A DNA stretch of 64,000 nt from Bacteroidota bacterium (GTDB lineage: Bacteria > Bacteroidota > Bacteroidia > Chitinophagales > Chitinophagaceae), in assembly GCA_016706595.1 (NCBI GenBank), contig JADJJH010000007.1, forward strand, positions 186,001 through 250,000, read 5' to 3'. Below the pieces are notes generated by a model, which was not told the origin of the DNA, did no database searches, and was given only the letters and a program-made list of their open reading frames with translations. Of the stretch, positions 42,035-51,298 are shown one piece after another (positions within the stretch are counted from its first letter, which is position 1; each line of letters opens with the position of its first letter). The position numbers and the translations under genes are program-made.

Positions 42035-43018
42035 ATGAAGCAACTCATCGAACAATTTTCAAATCAGTTAGTAGAAGCCATTCGCATTGGTCGAGGTACA
42101 AAGTTATCGTTTGCAACTAAAGACTTTAATCAGGTTATGGTAAGTGGTTTAGGCGGCAGTGGCATAGGAGGTAGTATTGTGCAAGAATATGTTTTTGACA
42201 AACTGAAAATTCCATTTACAGTGAATAAAGATTATTTTATTCCGGCTAGCATTAATGCCACAAGTTTATTTATTGCTTGTTCTTATTCAGGAAATACCGA
42301 AGAAACTTTGCAGGCGGTAGGTGCTGCTCAAAAAGCAAAAGCCCAAATTGTTTGTATCACATCAGGTGGGGCTTTAGCAGATTTTGCTCGTAAACATAAA
42401 CTCAATCTCATTGAAATTCCAGCCGGTATGCCTCCACGATCTTGTTTAGGCTATTCGTTGGTTCAATTATTATTTGTATTAAAAAAAGCAGGCTTATTAA
42501 AGACAGCAGTTGAAGCCGAAATCCAAAGTGCCATTGATCGTATTCAAAAAGATAAAGGGTTAATTAAACGCCAGGCTAAAACATTAGCTGATAAATTGGC
42601 TGATAAACAAATTGCCATTTACACAATTGCCGGGCGAGAAGGATTAGCCATTAGATTTCGTCAGCAGCTTAATGAGAATAGTAAAGTACTGAGTTGGCAT
42701 AATGTAATTCCTGAAATGACGCATAACGAAATTGTTGGTTGGCGAAAATCAAATGATAATGTAGCTGTTGTTTTTTGTTACCATACCGACGATTTCCCGA
42801 AAAATATTAAGCGCTTACAAGTGCTTAAAAAGGTGGTAAAGCAATACAATGCAAACGCACATGAAATTATTATAAAAGGAAGCAACTATTGGGAAAAAGC
42901 ATTTTATTTTATTCACTTTACCGATTGGGTTTCGGTATATTTAGCCGATATTAATCAACAAGATAGTATGGAAGTTAAGGTCATCGATCACTTAAAAAAA
43001 GAGATGGCTAAAAAATAA
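42035..43018 (+). CDS. Bifunctional phosphoglucose/phosphomannose isomerase
   Basis: 327 residues with two SIS (sugar isomerase) subdomains. Motifs are SGLGGSGIGGSIVQEYV, ACSYSGNTEETLQAV and PRSCLGYS in the first, and FRQQLNENSK plus MTHNEIVGW in the second. These are typical of the PGI/PMI family first known from archaea and Bacteroidota, which interconverts fructose-6-P with glucose-6-P and mannose-6-P. Length is normal. Confidence 0.9.
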   Translation: MKQLIEQFSNQLVEAIRIGRGTKLSFATKDFNQVMVSGLGGSGIGGSIVQEYVFDKLKIPFTVNKDYFIPASINATSLFIACSYSGNTEETLQAVGAAQKAKAQIVCITSGGALADFARKHKLNLIEIPAGMPPRSCLGYSLVQLLFVLKKAGLLKTAVEAEIQSAIDRIQKDKGLIKRQAKTLADKLADKQIAIYTIAGREGLAIRFRQQLNENSKVLSWHNVIPEMTHNEIVGWRKSNDNVAVVFCYHTDDFPKNIKRLQVLKKVVKQYNANAHEIIIKGSNYWEKAFYFIHFTDWVSVYLADINQQDSMEVKVIDHLKKEMAKK

Positions 43019-43073
43019 TCCTTGTATTTATCACAATCAAAGGTGAAATTTGCCTAATTATTAAATTGTAAAC

Positions 43074-43640
43074 ATGAAGAAAGAATCTACTCAAATATTA
43101 ATTGTTGCCGTTTTAGTATCACTCACTGCTTTATTTCGCGTGGTAAATGCAGAGTTTCATTTATATAATCTTGTCCCTATAGCTGCATTAGGTTTGTTTA
43201 GTGGTTCAGTGCTTAGTAATAAAAAGTATGCCTACTTCATTCCATTAACCGCTATGTTGTTAAGTGATATCGGACTATCATTATTTACTTCAACACAAGG
43301 GTTTTACGGTATTTCGCAAATTGTAAATTATGCTGCGTTAATCTTAGTAACTTTTGTTGGTACTCACTTAGTGAATCGTAATGCTGTATCCGTTGCAGGA
43401 TATACTTTAAGTGGGTCTCTGATTTTCTTTTTACTTTCGAATTTAGGAACTTTTTTAGGCGGATATTATGGATATTCATTCGATAGTTTTATACAATGCT
43501 TTACCATGGCCATTCCATTTTATAAAAGCGAAATGGCTACTACCTTTTTCATGAACAGCTTTGCCGGCGATATGGTTTTTTCGTTTGTAGCCTTTGGTAT
43601 TTTATACCTATCTACAAGAAATGCTGTGCAAACTGCTTAA
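43074..43640 (+). CDS. DUF6580 / ECF-transporter S-component-like membrane protein
   Basis: 188 residues with five or six membrane helices. The start RVVNAEFHLYNLVPIAALGL and FSGSVLSNKKYAYFIPLTAM pattern matches the DUF6580 family. The conserved NLGTFLGGYYGY and the ending with FMNSFAGDMVFSFVAFG resemble substrate-binding S components of vitamin importers. No ATPase or T component is adjacent, so the substrate is unknown. A 190-bp gap follows. Confidence 0.75.
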   Translation: MKKESTQILIVAVLVSLTALFRVVNAEFHLYNLVPIAALGLFSGSVLSNKKYAYFIPLTAMLLSDIGLSLFTSTQGFYGISQIVNYAALILVTFVGTHLVNRNAVSVAGYTLSGSLIFFLLSNLGTFLGGYYGYSFDSFIQCFTMAIPFYKSEMATTFFMNSFAGDMVFSFVAFGILYLSTRNAVQTA

Positions 43641-43832
43641 TTTCTGATACTTTAATTTTCTTTCGCCATCGAAAATGATTTCGGTGTTCTGCTTCATATA
43701 GTTACCCTATAAAAGTGTAATAATATAGTATACTGCTATCATCTATAAGATGAAATGTTTCATGCTTGATATACCGTATCCTATGTTTGCCATCCAAATG
43801 AAAACAACTCTTGTTTTCAAAAATGAATGATC

Positions 43833-44522
43833 ATGAAAAACATTTTAATCATTGGTGCATCCTCAGGAATTGGAAACGCGTTAGCCGATAAATTATCAAA
43901 AGAAGCAAATGTGTTTGCTACATTTAATACACATCCACAAAGCGCGGAGAATATTCACTATCATTTTTTAAATGTATTGGATGAACAAAGTGATTTTAGT
44001 TTTTTGCCAGATACCCTCGATGCCTTAGTATATTGTCCGGGTTCAATATTATTAAAACCATTTTCTCGACTCACCGGCGATGAATTTTTGCATCATTATC
44101 AATTAAACGTTTTAGGAGCCGTTCGATGTATTCAAAAGGTTTTGCCTCTGCTGAAAAAATCGAGTCAGGCGTCCATCGTATTATTTTCAACAGTGGCTGT
44201 ACAAACAGGAATGCCCTTTCATGCACTTGTTTCGGCAAGTAAAGGAGCTGTTGAAGGTTTAACAAAAGCATTGGCTGCAGAATTTGCACCAAATATTCGG
44301 GTTAATTGTATTGCCCCCTCGCTTACCGATACGCCTTTAGCTGCTTCCTTATTAAGTAGTGATGAGAAACGATTGGCTTCTGCCAATAGACACCCATTAA
44401 AATTAGTGGGTGATGCTGAAGATGTTGCCGCAATGGCTAATTATCTCATTTCGAATGACGCTAAGTTTATTACTGGACAAATTTTTCATATTGATGGAGG
44501 GATAAGTAGTTTAAAAGTGTAA
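43833..44522 (+). CDS. Short-chain dehydrogenase/reductase
   Basis: 229 residues. NAD(P) motif IIGASSGIG (about 5-13), LVYCPGS in place of NNAG, FSTVAVQTG with the catalytic Ser, and a C-terminal TGQIFHIDGG. At the Tyr-x-x-x-Lys position the sequence reads HALVSASKGA, so the active-site Tyr is replaced by Ser; the Lys is kept. It starts the SDR-DUF2256-SRPBCC set. Start may also be the ATG two codons earlier (43827). Confidence 0.82.
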   Translation: MKNILIIGASSGIGNALADKLSKEANVFATFNTHPQSAENIHYHFLNVLDEQSDFSFLPDTLDALVYCPGSILLKPFSRLTGDEFLHHYQLNVLGAVRCIQKVLPLLKKSSQASIVLFSTVAVQTGMPFHALVSASKGAVEGLTKALAAEFAPNIRVNCIAPSLTDTPLAASLLSSDEKRLASANRHPLKLVGDAEDVAAMANYLISNDAKFITGQIFHIDGGISSLKV

Positions 44523-44530
44523 AATGTATC

Positions 44531-44674
44531 ATGAAGACTATACCAAAATCTATGTTGCCGTCGAAAATATGTAGTTGCTGTGCACGACCTTTTAACTGGC
44601 GAAAGAAATGGAAATTGTGTTGGGACGAGGTGAAATATTGTAGTAATCATTGTAAACAAAAAAGAAAATTATAA
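44531..44674 (+). CDS. DUF2256 zinc-binding mini-protein
   Basis: A 47-residue product, MKTIPKSMLPSKICSCCARP then FNWRKKWKLCWDEVKYCSNH and a basic tail. CxxC and CxxxC pairs (CSCC, YCSNHC) and the R-P-F-x-W-R-K-K-W signature identify DUF2256, a tiny putative zinc protein. It starts eight bases after the SDR stop and ends two bases before the SRPBCC start, so it is the middle gene of a tight operon. From memory, DUF2256 often sits near photolyase/cryptochrome, SDR and SRPBCC genes; no photolyase is in this window. Confidence 0.88.
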   Translation: MKTIPKSMLPSKICSCCARPFNWRKKWKLCWDEVKYCSNHCKQKRKL

Positions 44675-44676
44675 TT

Positions 44677-45144
44677 ATGTCTGTATATAGCATTAAGTAT
44701 ACTCAGGATATTCCGAGTACGATAGATAAAGTGTGGGATTTTGTATCATCACCCATGAACCTTAAAGAAATTACGCCTGTTTCGATGAATTTTATCGTTA
44801 CCTCGCATTCTATTCCCGAAAAAATTTATGCAGGCATGATGATAACCTATAAGGTTAGTCCGGTGTTAGGCATACCATTAAACTGGTGTACCGAAATCAC
44901 CCAAGTTTCTCATTTACAATACTTTGTAGATGAGCAACGTGAAGGTCCTTACCGAATATGGCATCATCAACATATTCTCGAAGAAATTCAAGGTGGTGTT
45001 CGTATGATTGATATCATTCATTATAAAGTGCCCTTTGGTATTTTAGGGAAATTAGCCAATATCTTATTTGTAAAAAAACAACTTAAAGGTATTTTTGAAT
45101 TTAGGTTTAAGAGGGTAGAAGAAATTTTCGGTAAAATGAAATAG
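44677..45144 (+). CDS. SRPBCC (START-like) family protein
   Basis: 155 residues forming one ligand-cavity domain. IPSTIDKVWDFVSSPMNLKE is a classic SRPBCC start, followed by YAGMMITYKVSPVLGIPLNW, GPYRIWHHQH and the C-terminal helix GIFEFRFKRVEEIF. These proteins bind hydrophobic ligands or act as cyclase/aromatase-like enzymes; the ligand is unknown. It starts two bases after the DUF2256 stop. Confidence 0.85.
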   Translation: MSVYSIKYTQDIPSTIDKVWDFVSSPMNLKEITPVSMNFIVTSHSIPEKIYAGMMITYKVSPVLGIPLNWCTEITQVSHLQYFVDEQREGPYRIWHHQHILEEIQGGVRMIDIIHYKVPFGILGKLANILFVKKQLKGIFEFRFKRVEEIFGKMK

Positions 45145-45159
45145 CAAACACTGAATAAG

Positions 45160-45167
45160 TACTTTCG
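45160..45167 (+). promoter_or_regulatory. -7 box for the EamA gene
   Basis: TACTTTCG followed by CC, eight bases before ATG 45176. The same TACTTTYGCC-type block directly before a start codon is seen at asnS, giving a nearly leaderless transcript. Confidence 0.45.
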
Positions 45168-45175
45168 CCAACAAT

Positions 45176-46078
45176 ATGAACGAACGACTTTCTGCACATC
45201 TTGCTTTATTAGGGGCCAATTTATTTTATGGAGCCGGATTTACAGTTGCCAAAACGGTGATGCCTGAATTTATTAAACCTCGTGGATTTATTTTAATTCG
45301 TGTTGCCATTGTAACTGTTTTATTTTGGCTATCGTATTTTGGAAACAAAAGTTTTCGCACACCCATCCAACGTAAGCATTGGAAAATATTAATTTTTTGC
45401 GGATTATTTGGGGTAGCAACCAATCAACTTTTTTTCTTTTTAGGTTTAAATCTCACATCGCCAATTCATGCATCATTGATGATGCTTTCAACGCCCATAC
45501 TAGTTAGTATGTTTGCGATTTATACTTTAGGCGAAAGGTTTTCTGCCAATAAAATTATCGGATTAATACTGGGTGTAAGTGGTGCCATTGTATTGGTATT
45601 ATTAGGAGGAAAAGAAAAAGTAGCTACCAATGCATTTCTTGGCGATATTTTTGTTTTGCTAAATGCAACTTCCTACGCCATTTACTTAGTGATGGTAAAA
45701 CCCTTAATGCAGAGCTATCGACCTATTGTTGTAATACGATGGGTATTTTTAATTGGCCTTGTATTTGTAACACCTTTTGGATGGCAAGAATTTTCTGAAA
45801 TCCCATGGCAAACCTTTTCCGTGAATCAGTATGTAGCCGTTGCATTTATAGTTATTTGTTGCACTTTTTTTACCTATCTCTGGAATATTTATGCACTGCG
45901 TATTTTAAGTCCTTCAACTGCTGGGGCCTACATTTATTTACAACCAGTTTTTGCCGCGTGTATCGCCGTTATTTTTTACCATGAAGGGGTAAGTATGATA
46001 AAAGTAATTGCATCGCTGCTCATTTTTGCAGGTGTATATATGGTTACCATGCGAAAAAAAATTCAGCAAGTCAATTAA
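45176..46078 (+). CDS. EamA-family (DMT) transporter
   Basis: 300 residues with ten predicted membrane helices in two EamA repeats. The first begins LALLGANLFYGAGFTVAKTV and includes FLGLNLTSPIHASLMMLSTP; the second begins FLGDIFVLLNATSYAIYLVM and includes LSPSTAGAYIYLQPVFAACI. Members export or import amino acids, nucleosides or other small metabolites; substrate is unknown. It ends tail-to-tail with purN, overlapping by four bases. Confidence 0.9.
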   Translation: MNERLSAHLALLGANLFYGAGFTVAKTVMPEFIKPRGFILIRVAIVTVLFWLSYFGNKSFRTPIQRKHWKILIFCGLFGVATNQLFFFLGLNLTSPIHASLMMLSTPILVSMFAIYTLGERFSANKIIGLILGVSGAIVLVLLGGKEKVATNAFLGDIFVLLNATSYAIYLVMVKPLMQSYRPIVVIRWVFLIGLVFVTPFGWQEFSEIPWQTFSVNQYVAVAFIVICCTFFTYLWNIYALRILSPSTAGAYIYLQPVFAACIAVIFYHEGVSMIKVIASLLIFAGVYMVTMRKKIQQVN

Positions 46079-46647
46079 TTGACCTGCGTACCAACTAGCG
46101 TATCGATTACTTTTGAATACCAAGCATGTTCAAGTGTAAGTACTTTGGCTGCTAAGCTTTCGGGGGTATCGGTTTTGTCAATCTTCATGGTTTTTTGCAT
46201 CAAAATGGTACCTTCATCATAACGCTCATTTACTAAGTGAATCGTAATGCCACTTTCTTTTTCTTTATGTGCCAATACTGCTGCATGAACATACTTTCCA
46301 TACATCCCTTTTCCTCCATACTTAGGTAATAAGGCCGGATGAATATTTATGATTTTATTTGGATAGGCTTCAATCAAATATTCAGGTACTTTCCATAAAA
46401 ATCCTGCCAATACAATTAAATAAGGTTTGTAATAATCAATGGTATCTACAAAAATATCCGATTCAAATATGTTTTTATCAATAAGTAAAACGTCAATCCC
46501 ATGTTCTTTGGCAATTTCAATTACACCGGCTTTAGGATTATTAGTCACGATTAAGGGAAAATGTACATCCTTTCTATCTTTAAAATAGGCAAGAATCGCT
46601 TTCACATTGCTTCCACCACCTGAAGCAAAGACTAGGATATTTTTCAT
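46075..46647 (-). CDS. purN: Phosphoribosylglycinamide formyltransferase
   Basis: 190 residues. Transfers a formyl group from 10-formyl-tetrahydrofolate to GAR in purine synthesis. Signatures are the N-terminal LVFASGGGSNVKAIL, LAGFLWKVPEYLI, the catalytic NIHPALLPKYGGKGMYG (Asn-His pair), and SGITIHLVNERYDEGTIL with the conserved Asp. Length is normal. It overlaps the EamA stop by four bases and is divergent from asnS. Confidence 0.95.
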   Translation of the reverse strand: MKNILVFASGGGSNVKAILAYFKDRKDVHFPLIVTNNPKAGVIEIAKEHGIDVLLIDKNIFESDIFVDTIDYYKPYLIVLAGFLWKVPEYLIEAYPNKIINIHPALLPKYGGKGMYGKYVHAAVLAHKEKESGITIHLVNERYDEGTILMQKTMKIDKTDTPESLAAKVLTLEHAWYSKVIDTLVGTQVN

Positions 46648-46706
46648 GCGGTAAAATTACAATAATCTCGCATGCTTCAATTTTTCCAATTAACAAATAA
46701 TAAAAT

Positions 46707-46714
46707 TACTTTTG
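46707..46714 (+). promoter_or_regulatory. asnS -7 box
   Basis: TACTTTTG followed by CGCCCTT and the ATG seven bases on. The transcript would start at or next to the initiation codon. No TTG was found at 19-bp spacing. Confidence 0.5.
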
Positions 46715-46721
46715 CGCCCTT

Positions 46722-48149
46722 ATGAATTTTGATTTTAATACACTCCTCAAAGGAGAAACAACCGATATTGATATTAGCGTAAGAGGTTGGGTACGCTCGT
46801 TTAGAAACAATCAGTTTATTGCACTGAATGATGGAAGCACGAACCAAAACCTTCAAGTGGTGCTTGAACTCAATAAATTCGACGATGCTTTGTTAAAACG
46901 AATAACCACTAGCGCCTGTGTAATGGCCAGCGGTAAATTGGTAAAATCGCAAGGCAAAGGTCAAACTGTTGAATTAGTGGCCGATAACATTGAAATACTT
47001 GGTGATAGTGATGCCGAAAAGTATCCTTTACAGCCTAAAAAACACAGTCTTGAATTTTTACGTGAAATTGCACACCTCCGATTTCGTACCAATACGTTTG
47101 GATCGGTGTTTCGTTTACGTAATGCTCTTACCTATGCCATTCATACTTTTTTTCAAGAACGTAATTTCTTGAATATTCACTCGCCTATCATATCAGCTAG
47201 CGATGCAGAAGGGGCAGGAGAAATGTTTCGGGTTACCAATTTAGATTTAGACAAATTGCCTAAGACAGAAACTGGCGAAATTGATTTTTCGCAAGATTTT
47301 TTTGGACGAAGTGCTAACCTTACGGTAAGTGGACAATTAGAAGCTGAATTAGCGGCTATGGCATTTAGCAAGGTTTACACCTTTGGCCCTACATTTAGGG
47401 CAGAGAATTCAAACACGGCCCGACACCTTGCAGAATTTTGGATGATTGAACCCGAGGTAGCTTTTAACGAATTAAGTGATAATGCCGATTTAGCCGAAGA
47501 AATGTTGAAGTATGTAATTCGTTATGCTATGGAGAAACACGCAGACGATATTGACTTTTTAGATGCAAGGTTAGCTGAAGAGGAGAAACAAAAACCAACT
47601 GCAGAGAGAGCCGAATTTGGATTAAAAGATAAGCTCAACTTTATGCTCGAACATAGTTTTGAACGAGTTACCTATACAGAAGCGATTGATATTTTATTGC
47701 AATCACCTGCTTACAAGAAAAAGAAATTTCAGTACGATGTAAATTGGGGTATTGATATGCAAAGTGAACATGAAAGATATTTAGTAGAAAAGCACTTCAA
47801 AAAACCGGTCATCGTAACCGATTATCCAAAAGATATCAAAGCATTTTACATGCGACAAAATGATGATGGGAAAACGGTGGCAGCTATGGATATTTTAGCA
47901 CCCGGCATTGGTGAAATTATTGGCGGTTCGCAACGTGAAGAGCGATTAGATAAACTGGTTCAACGTATGAACGAGATGCATATTCCAACCGATGAGATGT
48001 TTTGGTATTTAGATACGCGTAGATACGGAACTTGTAAGCATGCAGGTTTTGGTCTAGGCTTCGAACGTTTAGTTCAATTTGTAACCGGTATGGGCAATAT
48101 TCGTGATGTAATTCCTTTTCCGCGTACACCAAAGAACTGTGAGTTTTAA
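46722..48149 (+). CDS. asnS: Asparaginyl-tRNA synthetase
   Basis: 475 residues; charges tRNA-Asn. The N-terminal OB fold (SVRGWVRSFRNNQFIALNDG) binds the anticodon. The class IIb catalytic core has motif 1 around FRNTFGSVFRLRNALTYAIH-type helix (FRTNTFGSVFRLRNALTYAI), motif 2 at FRAENSNTARHLAEFWMIEP and motif 3 at HAGFGLGFERLVQFVTG. The asparagine (not aspartate) form is indicated by overall pattern and ending IRDVIPFPRTPKNCEF. Length is normal. Confidence 0.96.
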   Translation: MNFDFNTLLKGETTDIDISVRGWVRSFRNNQFIALNDGSTNQNLQVVLELNKFDDALLKRITTSACVMASGKLVKSQGKGQTVELVADNIEILGDSDAEKYPLQPKKHSLEFLREIAHLRFRTNTFGSVFRLRNALTYAIHTFFQERNFLNIHSPIISASDAEGAGEMFRVTNLDLDKLPKTETGEIDFSQDFFGRSANLTVSGQLEAELAAMAFSKVYTFGPTFRAENSNTARHLAEFWMIEPEVAFNELSDNADLAEEMLKYVIRYAMEKHADDIDFLDARLAEEEKQKPTAERAEFGLKDKLNFMLEHSFERVTYTEAIDILLQSPAYKKKKFQYDVNWGIDMQSEHERYLVEKHFKKPVIVTDYPKDIKAFYMRQNDDGKTVAAMDILAPGIGEIIGGSQREERLDKLVQRMNEMHIPTDEMFWYLDTRRYGTCKHAGFGLGFERLVQFVTGMGNIRDVIPFPRTPKNCEF

Positions 48150-48327
48150 AATACGATACACATTCATGTTTCTTCAGCGTAAATTACCCCTTTATGGGTG
48201 TCTAAACGCTTACAAATAAAGGATTTAAGGCTGTAGATTACCCCATTTTTTTCACATAGTTTTAACGCGCATAAAAATGGGCTAACCTATAAATTTGCGG
48301 TTCACTTGTTCGATAGGATTATTCAGG

Positions 48328-50310
48328 ATGAAGTCGCTAACACTATATGTATTTCTTTTTTTTACTGCATGCTTTGCAAGTGCCCAAGAAATGGTTTTTA
48401 CCACACAACCGGCAGCGAAAAAAGTAGGTGTACAAGACCGGTTCGAAGTTCGCTATTCAATTCAAAATGCTAATGTGCAGCGCTTTTCATTGCCAACACT
48501 CAGCGATTTTGAAGTATTAGGTGGACCGATGCAAAGCAGAAATACCTCATATGTAAATGGCGAACGCACATCATCCATTGAACTCACCTACATCTTCAGA
48601 GCAAAACGAAAGGGCATGTTAACCATACCGGGTGGTATTGCTGTTTCAGATGGAAAAACGTTTCGATCGAACGATGTAACGATTGAGGTAGTGGACGGCA
48701 GTGTATCAAAACAACATAATACGCAAAGACAACGTTCAAGAAATCCGTTTGATGATCCTTTTTTTGATGAAGACCCATTTGGAGGCAGCGATCCATTTGC
48801 CGCAATACAACAACAGCAAATGCAAATGTTGAAACAATTACGACAGTTACAACAACAGGCCTTAAGTGGGACACCGCAACCACAAAATCAAATCGCACAG
48901 CCGCAAGGGCCTATAGCTAAAGAAGATATCGATGAACATATTTTTATTAAGGTAGACGTGGACAAAACAAATGTTGCGCTCGGTGAACAAATTACCGCTG
49001 TTTATAAGTTATATACCCGACTTCCCATGCAAGTTAACCTCACGAAATTGCCCTCTTTGAATGGATTTTGGAGCCAAGATTTTAAAATTCCTCAACCACC
49101 AAAGCCAACGCGAGAGATCTTAAACGGCAAAGAATATCAAGTATTTATTCTTAAAAAATCGGCATTGTTTCCAACACAAGCCGGTGTACTAAATCTCGAT
49201 CCAGCTCAGGCAGAAGGTGCTGTAAAAATTTTGAATGCCAAAAAAGTAAAACAACATAATCCTTTCGATGATTTTTTTGGTGGCTCTTTAGCAGATGCCT
49301 TTGTAACTGCTTATGGTTATGAAGATGTTCCGGTAAAATTAAAAAGTACACCTGTTAATATTAATGTATCTGAATTGCCTACGAATAATAAACCTGCATC
49401 GTTTAAGGGTGCAGTTGGAAATTATTCACTCGAAAGTAATATTGATAAAACTGAACTTACAACTGATGATAATGCCGTTATTACAATTCGTGTAAGCGGT
49501 TCAGGAAATCTGAAACTTATTACAGCACCGCAATTAAATTTCCCCGAAGATATAGATGCATTTGATCCTATTGAGCATGACACCATTACAAACAATCAAC
49601 AAATTATTGCCGGTTATAAAACATTTACCTATACTTTATCTCCTAGGGTACCAGGCGTATTTAGCATTCCTGCATCAGAATTTTCATACTTTGAACCTAC
49701 CTCTAATAGTTATAAAACAATCACTATTCCTTCCTATACACTTCATGTAAAACCAGGAAAAAATTCAGGATTAGCTGCGCGAAATAACTTACCCAAAGAT
49801 ATTCATGATATTCATGCAAAGCCAACCTCTATTCATCAATCTGCCGATATTAATTTGCCTTTTAGTCCGATTTATTGGAGCGGATTTGCCTTGCCATTAT
49901 TAGCCTATCTTAGCTTAATCGCTTTTCGTAAACGCGAAGAAAAACTCCAAAGCAATACGATACTATTTAAAAATAAACATGCCAACAAAGTAGCATTAAA
50001 ACGTTTGTCTGTTGCCGAAAAATTCTTAAAACAGTCAGCGCAAAGTCCGTTTTACGAAGAAACTTCTAAAGCCGTTTGGTTATACCTAAGCGATAAATTA
50101 AATATCCCTTTAGCCAATTTATCTAAAGAAATGGCCATTGAAAAACTTCAACAAAAAAGGATTACTCCTTTACTAAAAGAAGAAATTCTTCGTATTACCG
50201 ATGAATGTGAAATGGCATTGTACTCGCCCGATAGCGGTACTTTAAAAATGCATCAAACCTACAGTGATACCTTGCGACTCATTGGTAAACTCGAAGAACT
50301 TTTATCATAA
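48328..50310 (+). CDS. batD: BatD family protein
   Basis: 660 residues. Signal peptide MKSLTLYVFLFFTACFASAQ fixes ATG 48328; an open frame before it lacks a start. The extracytoplasmic part is strand-rich with the BatD hallmark VFTTQPAAKKVGVQDRFEVR and ITAVYKLYTRLPMQV, and a Gln-rich low-complexity linker near residues 155-195. A single membrane helix (SGFALPLLAYLSLIAF) near 515 is followed by a cytoplasmic helical domain. BatD proteins belong to the Bat aerotolerance/stress operons of Bacteroidota, with von Willebrand-type BatA/BatB. Here only BatD and the next gene are present. Confidence 0.85.
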   Translation: MKSLTLYVFLFFTACFASAQEMVFTTQPAAKKVGVQDRFEVRYSIQNANVQRFSLPTLSDFEVLGGPMQSRNTSYVNGERTSSIELTYIFRAKRKGMLTIPGGIAVSDGKTFRSNDVTIEVVDGSVSKQHNTQRQRSRNPFDDPFFDEDPFGGSDPFAAIQQQQMQMLKQLRQLQQQALSGTPQPQNQIAQPQGPIAKEDIDEHIFIKVDVDKTNVALGEQITAVYKLYTRLPMQVNLTKLPSLNGFWSQDFKIPQPPKPTREILNGKEYQVFILKKSALFPTQAGVLNLDPAQAEGAVKILNAKKVKQHNPFDDFFGGSLADAFVTAYGYEDVPVKLKSTPVNINVSELPTNNKPASFKGAVGNYSLESNIDKTELTTDDNAVITIRVSGSGNLKLITAPQLNFPEDIDAFDPIEHDTITNNQQIIAGYKTFTYTLSPRVPGVFSIPASEFSYFEPTSNSYKTITIPSYTLHVKPGKNSGLAARNNLPKDIHDIHAKPTSIHQSADINLPFSPIYWSGFALPLLAYLSLIAFRKREEKLQSNTILFKNKHANKVALKRLSVAEKFLKQSAQSPFYEETSKAVWLYLSDKLNIPLANLSKEMAIEKLQQKRITPLLKEEILRITDECEMALYSPDSGTLKMHQTYSDTLRLIGKLEELLS

Positions 50311-50397
50311 AATAAGGCTTGATAATTCCCGAATGGCACTCGAGATTTTTGTTAGCCGAATTGCATATGACAACTAAAAAACAATAATTAAATACGC

Positions 50398-51135
50398 ATG
50401 AAAATTTGGTTTTACATAATCTCTTTATTCCTTAGCATTGCACCCTTTACAATGCAAGCCGGCAATAATATTATGTTTGATAAAGCCAATCAATTATACC
50501 ATAACAAAAATTACGATAGCGCAGCAAAGTTGTATCAACAGATGATACAGGATGGTTATTGTGCAGCCGATTTATTTTATAATGCCGGCAACGCGTATTA
50601 TCGATTAAACAAAATTGGCATGGCTATTTGGTGTTACGAAAAAGCGATTCTCATTCATAAGGATAAAAATTATAACGACAATTTATCACTCGCTAATCAA
50701 CGAATAAAGGAGCCTATTGAAACCTTACGTGAAATATTTTTTATTCGATGGTGGCAAAGTTTGTATCAGATACTTACCGTAAATAAATGGGCTATTCTTT
50801 CACTAGCTCTTTTTCTATTGGCCTTAATTCCACTGTTTATCATGCGATTAAAACCTGGTTTCTATTTCTCCAAAACAGTAATTCGCGCTCTGTTCGGTTT
50901 ATCAGCATTTTGTGTTTTTATGATGTTAGTGGCTGCTTATAATCAAACTTTTCATTATCGTGCCGTAATAATTGAACCTAAAACCTTACTCACTAATTTA
51001 AAGCAAAAAGAAAGCATCTACCTGAACGAAGGCATAGTAGTAAAACTTGTAAAAACTGAAGGCGAATCAGTGATTGTGAAACTCCCCGATGGTCGAGAAG
51101 GAAAACTGAATAGAAAAGCCTTGAAGAAAATATAA
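50398..51135 (+). CDS. BatE-like TPR protein with SH3 domain
   Basis: 245 residues: signal peptide (IISLFLSIAPFTMQAGN), one or two TPR motifs (DKANQLYHNKNYDSAAKLYQ, AADLFYNAGNAYYRLNKIG), two membrane helices near 130-180, and a C-terminal SH3-like domain (LNEGIVVKLVKTEGESVIVK, LPDGREGKLNRKALKKI). This layout is known for BatE proteins. It follows batD by 87 bp and is probably co-transcribed. A missing BatA/B/C suggests those genes lie elsewhere or are absent. Confidence 0.82.
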   Translation: MKIWFYIISLFLSIAPFTMQAGNNIMFDKANQLYHNKNYDSAAKLYQQMIQDGYCAADLFYNAGNAYYRLNKIGMAIWCYEKAILIHKDKNYNDNLSLANQRIKEPIETLREIFFIRWWQSLYQILTVNKWAILSLALFLLALIPLFIMRLKPGFYFSKTVIRALFGLSAFCVFMMLVAAYNQTFHYRAVIIEPKTLLTNLKQKESIYLNEGIVVKLVKTEGESVIVKLPDGREGKLNRKALKKI

Positions 51136-51298
51136 GTAGTTTTCAATTACCTCTGGATTGTCATTTACCTTGGAATGTATTGGAATAAGCGATTTACTTG
51201 CATTTTACTACCAGCAATTGGTTATTAAAGTTTAGGAATGCACTTCTCCGAACAATCTGCCTTTCTAATTTCGATTCTATGATTTTGAATGTAATCTC

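Noticed and set aside
48242..48281. Terminator after asnS (CCCATTTTT ... AAAAATGGG)
   Set aside because: The loop is 22 bases, the stem is mostly A-T, and it lies about 90 bp after the stop; too weak to call.
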